Shown: piece by piece, positions 12,822 to 26,500 of the stretch | Numbering within the stretch: position 1 is the stretch's first letter | How the letters are laid out: each line of letters opens with the position of its first letter | Assembly (NCBI GenBank): GCA_004794655.1 | Contig: SMMW01000046.1 | Coordinates: forward strand, 8,233,501-8,297,500 | From: Marisa cornuarietis | Lineage: Eukaryota > Mollusca > Gastropoda > Architaenioglossa > Ampullariidae | Direction of reading: 5' to 3' | Length of the DNA stretch: 64,000 nucleotides | Translations under genes and position numbers: made by a program | Notes under the pieces: model-generated | The model's input: only the letters and a program-made list of their open reading frames with translations | The model's database searches: none | Told to the model about the DNA's origin: nothing

Positions 12822-14789
12822 CTGATTTATTAACTTTCCAGTTTAATGAAGGTGAAATCTTAAGACCGACGCACACACGCACACACACACACCGACAAGA
12901 ACAAGACTGGAAAAGTTGCTGGTATCACTGATTTGCACCCGTTCTGTTTCCGCGAAGTGGGGAGGGCTGACAAGTCTTGAAGAATTCGGTCGGAGCATTC
13001 GCTCACTTGTTAACGGCCGAGGACTCTTTGTTCCTGCCCTGGTGTGCAGTACCGTAGCTCTTTTGCTCACCACCCACCGTCTTATCAAAGCATGAACAAA
13101 AGCAGCGGTACGTGCCTAAGCTTAGTCATCGGAAATCTGTTACTTCTGCGCTTGTAGTGACCCCCCCCCACCCCCAATGTCTAACAGAGCCCCTGCAACA
13201 GGGTGGGGAAGAGAGGGCAAAGTGGAAGGCGCCCAGAACATTCTTCAGGTGAGCAGAATGTCACTGCGTCTAGCTACAAGTGACTGTAACAAGCAGACGA
13301 CCAAACACCTCATTTGTCTGGTGATTTGAGATCGGGTCTGCACTTTGAACTCTGTAAGATGAGCCTAAGCCCAGGCGTTTAGTTCTAAGCCAGGCAAACA
13401 CCACTGTCTTCTAGTTAGCTTGACAGTAACAGCTTCGACCTTTGCACGGAACCGTCTGGGTGCAGCAGCTGCCTGGGACTCGGAGAAATCTGGGAACCCC
13501 ACACCACCAGACCGCCAGACCCTACCCTTGCTGGACACTCGGTCCCTGGACATTCAAGTCGGAAGCGCTGTCTGGATCTCGACGACCGTTCTAGGCTTGA
13601 GTAATTAAAAAAAAAAGTTGCCATCAATGATATCAGTTGGGCCTACCAGTCTGCTCAACAGGCTACGACCTTGCAAAGTCGTTTTTTGACAATACCGTGA
13701 AAACATTCTTTTCCTTCGAGCCAGTGTTTCATCTTCCTCCAAAAATTAAAACTCGGCGTTTACAATGGGTGCATCGCTTGCTAGTAAGACAATTCTTAAC
13801 CAGCCAAATATGGAGGAACATTCGAGAAAGTTCACCCTCATGTATAAAACTCTCAACCTTGGTCAAACACTCATTCATGTTTATCCGAGTAAGAACGGTT
13901 TTTGTCTACCACGTGCTCCTGTGTGTATGAGTGAGAATGTGTGTGTGTGTGTGTGTTTCGCTCACTAATCTTGCTTCATAAAGCAGGCTACTTAAAACGT
14001 TCATCTCCTTTCAACCGGCAAGTCAATTTTCTGACAGTGGCTGCACGATATCTCAGTAGCTGCAAAGGTCAATATTTCTATGAAGCCAAGCCCCATACGT
14101 GTTATAGCCTCGCATGTCCAGGCTTGCCGTTCCGAAGCTCGCCACAGGCTTGTAAACACACCTACTGCGTTTGCGACACACTTTATCGCCAGCCTGTAAT
14201 TCAGCTACAAGCAGTGGGAAGGAAATGTTTTATGAGCAGCGCAAACAGTCAAGAGTCCTACGCCTTAGAATGATGTTTAGTGGGCAAACTCCCCACTCTG
14301 CCTGTCTTCCTCTGTGTGTATAAACATATACAACACACAGAAGCATATATAATAACGCGAGCGCACACACACACACAATTTCCCCCTCAAATGCCCATTT
14401 ACTACGCCTCACAAATGAAGTTCTTCGCATGAAAGTTAGTCGGTCACCCGGGTACCTACTACTTCTCATGGACTGTAAGCAGAGGCACCGAAAACGCACC
14501 TCTCCCTGACCTCTACCCGCCTGACGACGGCTCATTGTTGCACCTGACGAGACAGGTAGGGTACTAAAAAAACTAAGCGCAAGATAAAACCGCTTCATTG
14601 TCTTCTGCAGGACAGTCGTGAGCACTCGCATAACAGTCTTTGGTCCAAACTACTTGTAATCACAGTCACAATTCACTTAGGCAGGGGATTAGCTCCGTGC
14701 TAATGGTTTGCTTTTTTCAGCGAACCACGCCGCCTCAAACTATTAATAAAGATAAACACACACGTACACCTATACATGTTTACATGCAT

Positions 14790-14842
14790 CAAACAAACAA
14801 ACAAACAAACAAACAAACAAACAAACAAACAAACAAACAAAC
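14790..14842. repeat. (CAAA)13 microsatellite
   Basis: About thirteen uninterrupted CAAA units, about 110 bp downstream of CCDC88 exon 3 in the intron. Confidence 0.95.
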
Positions 14843-14958
14843 CTGAAGCAGTGTTAGGCTTAAAAATGCGGTGGCATGGCATTTTATAAATGACGGCAAA
14901 ATATGCTGGAGAAAAAGGGGGCGCTGGGACTAAGACTTGCGTTTGTAAGATCACTCAC

Positions 14959-17900
14959 CAGGTAGTAAGCTCGAATGTTCTTGACAAGAATATCCCAGTT
15001 GAGGATCCGTGTGGAAACATCCTCTACCGTTCTTTGTACAGCTCCATAGGCTGGTCGCTGGTCTCTGCAAAATAAATAAATATATAATCTCTCTGGTAAC
15101 AAAATCCCCAACAATGTAAAGCATACAACATTTGAAGTTTTCTATGATGCATAACCTTATCCTTATATTGTCCTCATCGTTATCTAGCACTTGTTTTGTT
15201 CATTTTTGTACCTGACCACACTTTCAGAGCACAACTGCCCACTGGTATTAATAAAGTTGGTCACTGTCATTGATTGGCGGCTGTGGCATTTGAAGTTATC
15301 TTGTAGCTCATGTACAGTTGTGAGCAACAATATCTCCGCCATTCTTTTTCAACTCTCCCCTCCCCACGGCCCCTCTTTCTAGACTTCGCGTTACCTTACC
15401 AATTAATTTATCGCAATGTATTCACGCGAGACATCCATCCCCGACAATGGAGCCGTCAGTCGCACGGAAACAACGGTCTGCAGCCTTTGTAAGCCTTCGG
15501 CGAAGGCGTTGAAGCCGGTCTCCATCGTCTGCTGCTGCTAGTGTGTAGGACACGCTCGAAGAGGTTCAGTCTCAAAGGTCTACTGGTGTGCAAATACCAA
15601 TTTATTTTTATTTTTTCTCCCCTCCTTCAGAAGACTGGGTTGAACTGAGTACAGTACCGGATACTAGGTCCTAAAATCTGACTACTCTTACAGCTCGAGA
15701 GACAAACTCCACACTAGGCCGTGATTAACAGTGTCATTTTGCTGCACCGTTGATGACAACGTAAACGTATTTGCGCAGCCCCATTAATATAACCACAGCC
15801 CAATCATTTAAAGAGAAAAACAAATTCCAATTAGGGTGGATCTTCCGATGGAGGGAGGAAAAAAGATGGCTGTCATTTCAGCGACGCTAGCGATGTCGCA
15901 AGCACCAGCCGTTTTATATGAACGGTCTTCAAGAGGCACCAAGATCGGCAACAGCAAGGTTCCAAACATCAGACCATTTCCTTCCCCGATTCTGGCATAT
16001 GACACTATTTTCCAACAAAATCTGGTCGGACATGTTTTCCTGCAACCGCCCCCCCCCCCAAAAAAAAAAACACCGCCGGAAGCAAAACCACCGCTTTTCC
16101 AACCGGCGCGATTCATTTGTTTGCTTGTTCACGAATAAACTGTTTGTGACTGCTTTTTTGTGGAAACATGGTGATCTACCCCTGTCAGGCGCTTTGATCT
16201 GTCAAGCATGTTAAGAACTAACGCCGTGATACCAGTCCATGGAAGTACACGTATGAGGTGGCCTACATTTAGCGGGTCAAAATAAACGCTTTTACTTTCA
16301 CGAACTAAAAAAAATCCCCCAAAAACAAAAAAACAAAACAACAACAAACACACACACACACAAACAAAAAGCGCACATCTAAAGCCGACAGAGGAACCGA
16401 TCCATAATCAGCCAGCCCTCGTGCATGTCATTTAGGATGCCTTTGAGCTACGCGGCAGTTAATTAGACCATTGTAAAACGTCGTCTGACTGCAGCCCCTA
16501 GGGTGTTATTGATACATTTCCTACATCCATATTCGCAAAATCTCTCTCTCCCCACAACTCTTCTTCTCCTCTCTTTTCTCCTTTCTCACCCTCATGTAGT
16601 TTACCTCAACCCAGACGCTCTCTCGCGTGGGCCCAGCACCCCCCGGTTATCTGGCAGTTCGATAACTTGTGCCTTGGCCAGCGAGTGACCTTCTGCTTGG
16701 GAGTCTAGACCTCCCCGCATTGTCTACCGCACCTTCAACAGACGGCTTCCAGCAACAGTTACTCTCTGCTACAAAGACATTGTCTCCACCCACCCATCCA
16801 TCCATCCACACCCCCCCCACACACACACACCGTCTCTCGCTTCAGTTTTCCTACCTCTTTACCGCCAAATCCACCATCTCAACACACACGTGCGCGCGCA
16901 CACATAACACACACACACATCTCACACATTACGGCCACCCACGCGGCAGCCCTGGTAACGAAATATGACAACCAAAGACAAGTCCCTGGTTTTACCTGAT
17001 GTCCTATGTTCCCAACCCACTTCCTCTAAAATATCAATTGTTCTGCTACACACACACACACACACAACCCAGCAAGAATTTACCTCCCGTTCTAATTCCT
17101 ACCCTTAACCCAACTCCGACCGCACCACTACACTACACTAATCCTAAATCCTGATTATAAGGTAACCCTAACCTCTGCCCATCAGCTTTTTGATTCCATA
17201 TAAAGATACGCAAGATGCGTACATGCGCACGCACTAACACACACAACTCGTTTTTCAGAAGCTCCCCTTAGGATTTAAGAAGTCAGGAATATTTTCATTT
17301 GAAAGAAATACATAGCGCTTGGTCTAATATTTGGAAGATTCCAGAAAAAACGGACATAATAAGTTGCGTTCTTTGTTGCGACTGCACTCGGATATCGCAG
17401 AACCCTGCACGTGCACTAGCATGCTGAAGAGCGTGTCCGAGGCCGGCGCCTCCTTGTAAATGTTTGGCGCTTTTGCAGGCGGACCAAAGGACTGATGAAT
17501 TACTGCTGAAGTCATGCAACATAGCCGCCAGTTTGATCAGAGTTTTGCACAAAGACTGCGTACATGCTGGCACAAATGTGTGCGTGTGTGTGTGTGTGTG
17601 GGAAAGCAAACGTGTCGCGCCTGTCCTTTTGGCTTGTGTTCAAACTGCCAGAAGCAGAAGGGCGTTTGGGGGAACCTACTACTTATTTACGGCCTGTTAT
17701 TTACATAACAGTCACTGACGATTAAGAATCCCTCATGGCAGCAAGTGCAGTTTGTAGAAACTTAAAACATCTCTCACACGGTGCACGAAAAGGAAACAAT
17801 GGCTCCCCTTTGCACGCGTCGGGGATAATCAGTGCGACAGGACATTCAAAGTCTTGTTTTCTATCAACACAGAAAGGTCATCATTAATCTGAACTCATCT

Positions 17901-20021
17901 GAGGCTCTCTGTTTACAGGTAAAGGTTTTCTCCAGATTCCTTAATTTCTACCACCCACTCACCTTTTGTGCGAAATCACTATGCGGAAACACCATCGTTA
18001 TCAAATAAACCAACCAAATGATTGTCAATTTAGCGTTTGTCTTGCTACACGTGCGTGCAATAAGCATACGATTTCTTTTAAAAAAAATCAAACATCAGCC
18101 TCTTTGATCATCAGAGACCACTACTCCCCTACAAAAAAGGTCTATTAAGATTTACATAAAATGCAAAAAAGTGCTAGTGTGAAGCATACATACACCTCCC
18201 ACTGCAGCAGAAATCATGCCGGAGAGCATCGCACACTACAAAGGCCGCAGCACCAATGTGTCCCATGATACACACTATTAGGCCTATAATCAGTCTTCGC
18301 GGACATGCGAAAAACACCCTTTTATTCACCTGCGCGCGCGCGCACACACACACAATCTAATCCCTGAACTCCTATAACAACTCTACCACCAGCACACGCA
18401 CAACACCTCAGACAAGATTACAGATCCTCGAGCTAACAAGAAAGTGATACTAGGGTGGGGAAGGTATTTTTTTTATAAGTCAAATGGAGTGGATGTATAT
18501 CAAGGATCCACTAACATTTGACCAGATTATATCATCAGAATAAGAAACTTTTCTCTAATGTATGCGCTGCGGAAGTTTCACCAGGATGTATGACAGGTCA
18601 AACAAGTCAAATGTCATGTCTAGTACATAAAGTGCCGGTTGACTGGGTAAACCTCTCTCCTCCGACCTTTTGGGGTAGCGGATGGGCTCTTTCGCCTTCT
18701 TACTTCCCACCTCTGGCCCTCCCCAGCTGCGACCTGTTTCTTGCGACTCGATTCTTCGCGAACTCAAAAACTCACCCCAACTCCGGCAAGTACCTCCATG
18801 CATGACAGGCTGGACCTGGCTAGTACTTCCTACAGCAGACCTGTCGCACCGGCTAACCAACCTACAGTGTCGGTCGGTCTAAATACCACGACGGGGCTTA
18901 GCCACTCCGAACGTAGATCTTCTCTCACCCGTCCTTGCTTGCATCTAAAAAAAATTTAATGCGAATAAAAAATGCACTCATGACTTCCACCTCCCACCCC
19001 GCACTCTTTAATCTGTCGTTAAGGGGAACAGTACAAAACCTGATATTACATCAGAAGCCAACCGTAAGACGATGTCAGAGTCTGATTGCTCTTTCTTTTA
19101 GTTGGCAAAAGTCCTAATAGAAGGGATCGAGTTACTTAGATATGACGTCTACCACCCTCTTTTAAAAAAAAAAAGGTGGGCACTCAAGCGAGACTGCCAT
19201 GCGACTTGCGGTGGACAGACTTCTGCAGTCCTATTGCATAATATGACAAGCATGAGACACGCTATGTGCACACGCACCTACTGCCTTTTGTCATGGGAAA
19301 GCAGCACCGGTATCGGTCCTCGATTAATTGCGAGGAGGTCACTAGCTCTGTGGCCTCGCTCTGAACGTCCCGACCCCCGGCTTTCCATCCACCGGTCGCG
19401 CCATAAATCCGCCTGCGTCTCCGGAAAAAAGAGGTGGGGGGGTGGGGTGGGGTGGCTAAAAGTTACCGCTACACCAGAGTCGTCCGCCGTTCGAAGGCCG
19501 TAAACCCGAAATGTTCAACAACACTCAAGTAGTCCTGCCAGCGATGGCGCTCTTTCGTATGGTGGAGCGATTTAACAACTTCCGCGGTCAATCCTCGGCG
19601 ACAACTTGCTGCCCCACACCCCACCCCAACCTCCCTGCTTTCTGCCGTGCCCCGTGGCGACCTTTTCAACTGCAGTCGACGGCGAGAAGAGGCTGCAGTT
19701 AATCCATTCTTCACGGCAGTCCCTGAAGTCATTGTGTCCTGAAGACGTTGAAGGATGGGCAGCAAAAGATGCTGTGTGGTCTAGTTGTAGTCCGTTGGTT
19801 TCAAACTAAACTCCATGTACTCGATGACAAACTTAACTCCATGTACTCGATGACAAGAAGGGAGTGGGGGAGGCACCGTGGGAGCTTTACACCAAAAACG
19901 AGGAAAGCCAAATGTATTCATCGTCCGCATAGGTAATACGAAGTCGCCTGGAGCGAGTTTCAGCCGATCGACATCAGTGGTGGGCTCTGGTTGAGGCCTT
20001 ATGTGCAACTAGCACGAAGAG

Positions 20022-20073
<52 letters not shown>

Positions 20074-23000
20074 ATACGAAGGGTAAAGAGAGAGAGATCA
20101 GCAAAACAGAACCGGTTGCAGTGGACACATAAAAGACAGGTTTCTCAGATGGTTGCATTCTTCATTGTGAGGGCCAGATTGTGATAGCGTGTAGCACAAG
20201 CACCAGAGTGACAACCTGGTAATTTAAACAATGGCCATCCTACTCATGGCACTAGACAAACCACACGAGTTTCTGATCAGCTTCATGGTCTGCGACCAAC
20301 AACAGTTAATCGGACAAGCTAGGACGTTAAATATCGCACCATAAGGCTACACTCTCGCGATTTCATACTTGCATTTTCATAAACTGCTGCCAAACTTTTG
20401 ATGGTGTCCTGAGTTTGACGTAAAAAAAAAAATCTGTTGTCCAGGTACCAATCACCGTACAGTCCAACATCCATCAAATTCATCTCCTTACCTCTCGAAT
20501 AAAACTCCAAAAACAACGGCTTTCATCTGTCTGCTAGTTCTGCCAACAATAGCGTGGCGAAAAAAAAAAGAGAGAGAAAAAAGCTTACGCGTCCCCCGAA
20601 AATGTTGTTCGGCCGAGGAAATCGACAGATAAAAATATATACTAGGCAAGAATGACGTGAACTGCTTATCCCGTCAAAAGACAGAATAAAAGGTCGGCGG
20701 TGTCAGGTCCAGGCGTCCCACAGACATAACGTCACAGGTGCTAAAAGCAGTTCCGCATGGCCGTCCCACCCCCTTCGCTGACAAGGTGCTGTGCAAGTGA
20801 CTGACAGCAGTAGACGGATCTATTGGGATGCAGATGCAGCTAAGCTGCATCGACAGTCAGGCGGCGACGAGCACGACAAATACCTAACGTAGTTCGTCCT
20901 TTGACCTTTCCTTGACTGCTACCAGGCGATGTCTCCACCCTCTACTCTCCGATATCTGAAACTCTTAGGGACGGTAAGCACCTGCAGACGAAGCCAAGAA
21001 ATGCCCATGCAAACAGCTGAGCAAAGGGGTTGGGGGGAACGCGCTGTCGATCCGATACTTCGTTAAGGACAACCTCTTTACGCAGTCTCTTTCTGGTGAC
21101 TGAGACTGGGCAGTAATAACTGCTGCTTTATGTAGCTCACGACTGGCCTTACCTCTCCGATAAAACTGATGCCTTCGACAAGAAATCGATGGTGAAACCC
21201 GCCTCAGACTGTCGGCATGCACGGCTGCAGGTGATAAGGCCCACCTATGACGTGCGGTAGACAACCTCTTGGACTTTCTGTCTCCTCCCAGGCTTCCTCG
21301 CCCCCCCCCCAACTGCACTAACACCACGTGACTGAAACAGCTGATTAAAAAAACAAACTGCCACCAAGAGTTTCACCAAGAAAACGTTGTGACGCAAGAC
21401 AAGGCTAAATGCCTGCATGGATCTTGTGAGTAGTGTTGGCACACACACGGGCCTTGTGAAACGGTCGCGAGAAACTGCCACCGGTAAGCACAACCAGATC
21501 GAAAAAAAAATAATAAAGACGGTTATCAGCTGATTTTCGGTGATAGGAGTCGCCTTTCATGGTCTGCTGAGGTTGTGACCAGCGGCGGTCACGGTCTGGC
21601 GCGGCAGTTCCCCCCACCCCACCCCCACCGGCTACCCCGCACACGTGTGTGGCCCTGCCTGAGCGCACAGATGCGCAGTGTGCCGACTAAGACCAGGTGC
21701 ATTTCTGAGAAAACGTGACAGGACCACTATACAAGATCTTGTTATACGCGTTTATTCTACGGAAGATTCTAAAAATGTCTAAATAAGCAAGAAAATCGTT
21801 CTTTGTACAAATCTTTATAGTATTGAACATTAGCAAATTTTCCCTCCCTAATTTTAAAGCATTTTTTTCTCTCTCTCACACAACCGCGCGCGCGTTTCAA
21901 ACGAATAAGGGAAAAACGTAAGGTGACGGCTAAGCAGCATCTTACTGTTAAAGAAGCCGGAGTAAGCATGTAGCAACTGTCACAGGAATCGTCATTAACT
22001 CTTATGTTTCGGATTAATTTTACTGGGCTTCTTTCTATTTATTTATTTATTTGACTATTGATATCCCAGAGGAAGAGAGAGGATTAGCACTCGGTAAAAC
22101 TACTGCAGTGGAGATGAAAGAGTTGAAAAGTCTGGCGTGCTCACCGGCAGGCAACAAAGAGCGGGTCACGCGGCGACAGGCGAGTTCACGTCCACTAGAA
22201 CGATAAGCCAATGTCGGACATCTGGACGGTCTTTGCTTCACATCTACCATCACCAAACCAAGCTGGTGTTAGCGATGTTGTTCAAGACTACCCTCGCCGC
22301 CACCCATCCCCAACTCCACCCGCCCAGTCAGTCGCGTCAAGCTATAGAATCGAGAAAGTATAGCAAAAAAGATCAAACGGCATTTAGTCAGAGACAGACT
22401 TGGGCGCGAATAATCTTCAATCCAGAAAGATTTGCGTTTCGCGAAGAAAACGCACTCAGCGGCGATTGTTATGTCTGTTGTGTTTACATTCCATTTCAAC
22501 CAGCTGTCTGCCAAACAAAACAAAACGTTACCCATATATGTATGAGAATCGACCACTTCGGAGGCCTTGCTGTATTGTGAGACACATTCCCGAATTCTGA
22601 CCACACTTTCTTCATCGCCTACAATCCATAAATCCTTTGCACACACGTGTCCCCTCAAACCTCTCATTGCCACGCGTCCTTTTATGAAAGTAACACGACT
22701 ACAGAAGCGTCTTTAGGCCTTCACTGGTGCGAAACTTTCTTGCCCTAGCATCGATGGGAATGAATGGCGACACCAGCGTGAGCAGAATTCTGTCTGAAAG
22801 ACAAGCCAAAGGAATTTACTTCATGTCACACGTGGCCCAGCTATTCAGCCGATAGGTCTACATACTTCCACCCTAGGATGCCGTTTTCTTGTGACCAGCT
22901 GAGCGGCGAAGCACCATTTTATAGTTGTTCTTAGTCGCTTCCTTTTTTTTTTTAACATAGAAATTTCTGCGAAACAGGAACTTCATCCAAAGGCCATGAA

Positions 23001-26000
23001 AGAATGGAAGAAAAGCAGAAATGCAGCAAGAATGACGCCTGCGTACGATTCCCGCTACCTTGAAGATATCATGGTCACACAGTTATAATCTTAAAAAAAA
23101 CTCGACAGCGCGCTTTTAGTTAATGGTATTAGTATAATGGAAATTGCATCCAACAGCACTGATAATAATATGCAAAACGTTGGTATTGACGACACTGGAT
23201 AATTACAAGGAATGCGCCCCGGCCCACCCTCCTAACTCTTAGGGCAGGTCAAAGCCAGGGCGACTATTGCTTCTGACATGAGGATTTAAGCCGCTTTCAG
23301 ACCCCGTTCTTTACAGAAAGAGTGGGTCGGTTTTCCTTTCTGAGAACGAACGCTACAAACAGCACAAGAACTTTTTTTTGTAAAGAAAAGTATAGTTTGA
23401 ATGAGGAGTATTTTTTTTTAAAAAGCATGGGAAAATAATAATACAAGCATACGGTAAGAAGCGGCAAAATGGACGCAAGGGAAAGAGGGGGACTAAGACG
23501 GGCAGAAGGAAGGCTGCATGCAAATGAGGTGCTAAAAACCAACTTGGCATGGGTCAGCCTCTCAAGCAGACCCTGCCGGCTTTATGTCACCTTAACCATG
23601 CTGAAACAACTAAAGCAAAGCTTCTAGACTGGAGGAAATCCAGGAGGTACAGGAGGGAATGTTCAATACCTAAGAGGATTTGGTTCCTAACACTGTGGTC
23701 TTACCTCATCTGCTCTCTTACGTAAACTATCTTCAAGGTTAGGATGGCCAGGAGTCCTTCTCCCTCCCTCCACCCACCATTCCAGTGTATGGGAATAAGC
23801 ATGGGAGAAAAAGAGAGTGTGAGAGTCAGAGAGAATGAACATGTGTCAGAGAGAGATGGAGGGAGGGAAGAGCATGAAGAGTCTGTGCTACATCTAGTCA
23901 ATGTTTTTTTCTGATTTTCCATCCATCAATGAAACACATAAGCAATCAAGTCTTCTTACAAACAATAAAGACTTTAAAGGATCCTCCAGAAGCACTCACT
24001 GTTCCCCCCACCCCCAGCAAAATTATTTCTGGCTTCTGTAAACCACCAAACTGTGCTGATGTTATAAATATAAAATCAACCAATAGTTCTATGTCTTTTC
24101 AATAAAAGCCGAAGGATGGAAAATGCTGCCCACTCAATCAATTTGCTTCCTTTCATTTCACTGTATGTGAATTTGCTTTTTTGAAATATTCAGAGGAAAA
24201 TCTACATTCTGATGTATGTTCAAACTCAAGCCATATTTCAAGCATATAGAACTCTTGAATGTTTAATAGCATTCCATCAGCAGAGCTATGTTCTCAATGG
24301 TAACAGCTAGTAACATCTCAATGGAGTTTTTGTTCCAAGTCAAGGATTAAACAAGAATTCCAAACAATATGTGGAACTCATGATGTGTTTAAACAATGAA
24401 TATTGCATTTGAAAGAAAGTTGTGTGGACAATTGCTTGGACACTGAGCAAAGAGACTTTCCATGTAAAGTTCTTAAGCAATGTCCATGCATGATTATTTG
24501 CACAAAAATGGAAGCGATGGACCCCTCCTAAGACATCTCTGCTCAATCTTATCTTCTCAGGATATTTTGCCACAAAAGATATAAACATATTCCAGGTTAC
24601 ATAATCTTTGATAATTGGTTAAAAAGATTGAAATTCCACATACATGGTTTATCCAAGCAATAGGCCATCTTTATAAACACAAAAAAGCAAAGAAAAAAAT
24701 AAGTCTTTAAATTTTGTCTCAATACTTAATGCCAAAAGGATTAGATTTCATTCCCAACAAAAATGCTGTTAACTGTGGAAGAAGAAGTAACTAAATCACC
24801 AGGTAGATGTTTGCAAGATAGGCAACTGGACTGATGAATTATTTTTTATTCTTTTTTTATATATGGTGTACAATTCAAAAGGTGCACGAAGGTACTATCT
24901 AGAGATTTACTTAAAACATGCAGCTGCTTCTAGTGCTGTCAATGTTAATGCATATCCAAAGCTAAAGCAAAAACGAAATGAACTGAAACAAAAAAAAAAT
25001 TATAACAAACAGCATGTGAAAGCACCCCTGCTAATCTCTTGAGAAATTTAATTGCAAATTGTCTGTCAGCTTGGAAGCCATGGGGCATAAAATAATGAAT
25101 GAATGCTTAAATGGCTCCAGAATCAAGGCAATACTTCCAACACTAACAAAAGCTAATCAAGTGCAAGTGGATACAAAATGGCGGTTTATATTCATGATAG
25201 CAGAATCTCAAAGCTGTGACTGATCTAGGGAAGCTGTGATAAATTACAAATCATGATGCAGAACATGTCTTGGGAAATGCAGATACCCTGTCCCATTGCT
25301 TTAGCTGGGGTCAAAAGTTATGAGCAGCAGCTTCTTAGAAAACAAATCTTAATATCAAGATAAAATATGGGATGTCACAACAGTGGCTTATTGTAATATA
25401 AAAAGGGATGGGGAGAGAAGAAAGGATTGTCTTGTCATATTATGAAGGACCTTATTAATAAAATAGTTGCATTAAACGCTGGACATGTGATTTTGAACTG
25501 GTCATGTCTTCAAACAGTGCTGCTCAGTGAAATAACCTAACCTGGCTTTTCAAGCAGCCAGCATAAATTATGTACAAGTTTACAATAACCAGATATTATC
25601 CCACTGAGCAAGGATTTTAGAATGGCTAATACTACTAACTGGACCATGTTAAGCTTTTTTGTATTTTGACTGACATACACTAAAGTAAATTCGATTAAGA
25701 TTATTACCATGTAAAACAAAATTAAGTAAAAGATGAGAAACACTTAAAATTAAAAATAAAGGTTCACCTAATGATCCTCTTCCTCTTTAGTTAGTATGAC
25801 TGATTAAAAGATTCAGCCAAAAGCATTATCCTTTGAATAATTTGACAATATCTTTAATTGGCATGGGATGAAATGACCCATGACCATTTAAATTTCTATT
25901 ACTCACATCTGTTGCATGATGTCATTTAAGAATACTCCATCATATAAATCTTTATACTCCAATGGTCTGGAATCTGGTGGCCTGAAGGTCTCAATCTGTT

Positions 26001-26500
26001 ATCCAAAAAGAAATCATTTGCAACCTTTGTTAAACCGATTATAACACTACTACTGGCACCTCTAAAATTAAAAAAGGGAACTTTTTATTAGGTGATTGCT
26101 TAATGTTTCAATTTATTTATTATTATTATGATGAACTAGGAAAAAAACTGATTAGCATATCAATTTATCTACTGTGTTTTTAATTTTGATGCTCCATGAA
26201 AAGATTGAGTATTATAGTTGCCACAGAAACCCGTCTCTGATTTTTACTGACAACTCTGATGGATAAAAAAAAAGTTTCTTATGACAACAACACTTAGAAA
26301 TAGATGTAGTGTGTGTGAGTGAGAGAGGGAGAGGAAACAAAATTTGTTCCTCCTGCTGTGCTGTAATATATAGTTCAGCGTGCACAAACTGAGCCCTTTT
26401 CCCGTGCAAGACCCTCCGACTCTAGCTGGTATCAACCTGAAACTGATAAGACACTTACCCAGAGCACCAATGGGTTAGACATGTAGTCGTTTTCGGCCAT
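14959..26500 (-). CDS. CCDC88: CCDC88 (girdin/Daple)-type protein, first three coding exons
   Basis: Partial gene. Coding exons (minus strand): 26500-26459 (ATG to TGG, 14 codons, GTAAGT donor), 25995-25907 (89 bp, acceptor AACAG, donor GTGAGT) and 15064-14959 (106 bp, acceptor TTTTGCAG, donor GTGAGT). Phases 0, 2 and 0 join to 79 codons. Residues seen include SNPLVLWIETF, then LYDGVFLNDIMQQI, then ILVKNIRAYYL; these match the start of the HOOK/calponin-homology-like domain of CCDC88 proteins (known pattern SPLVTW, VDGVFLN, ILV-I--YY). HOOK1-3 share the fold but lack VFLN, so CCDC88 is preferred. The family are large coiled-coil proteins that bind microtubule/dynein factors through this domain, and in vertebrates modulate G proteins and actin through the C-terminus. 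The coiled coil and C-terminus lie left of base 1. Intron 2 is 10.8 kb. Confidence 0.85.
19805..19856. repeat. 26-bp tandem duplication
   Basis: Two adjacent units containing AACTCCATGTACTCGATGAC differ at one base near the start (ACTAA versus ACTTA), so the duplication is recent. Located in CCDC88 intron 2. Confidence 0.9.
20022..20074. repeat. (GATT)13 microsatellite
   Basis: Thirteen uninterrupted GATT units. Confidence 0.95.

Larger units (their letters stand above)
1..14958. other. Presumed CCDC88 intron 3 / gene-poor flank
   Basis: No coding exon could be supported here on either strand. It lies downstream (minus-strand sense) of CCDC88 exon 3, which ends in phase 0 with a GTGAGT donor, so it is probably intron. 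It holds a fold-back element (536-812), two related 269-bp MITEs, a third degenerate copy, a SINE tail and many CA/GT, GA, CAAA and AAT microsatellites. Most open frames run through microsatellites and look accidental. Confidence 0.5.
15065..25906. other. CCDC88 intron 2
   Basis: A 10.8-kb intron between coding exons 2 and 3. It contains a 26-bp tandem duplication (19805-19856), a (GATT)13 tract and several CA/GA tracts, and no exon I can support. Base composition shifts by eye at about 23.6 kb, from mixed, CA-rich sequence on the left to clearly AT-rich sequence on the right. Confidence 0.7.

Noticed and set aside
22137..22673. Open frames of 134-147 codons on both strands
   Set aside because: Mutually overlapping, no domain, no splice signals or family resemblance.
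23701..23790. Possible extra CCDC88 exon on the minus strand, with a clean GTAAGA donor
   Set aside because: The conceptual peptide has no counterpart in the family between exons 2 and 3, which already join in phase, and no convincing acceptor pairs with it.
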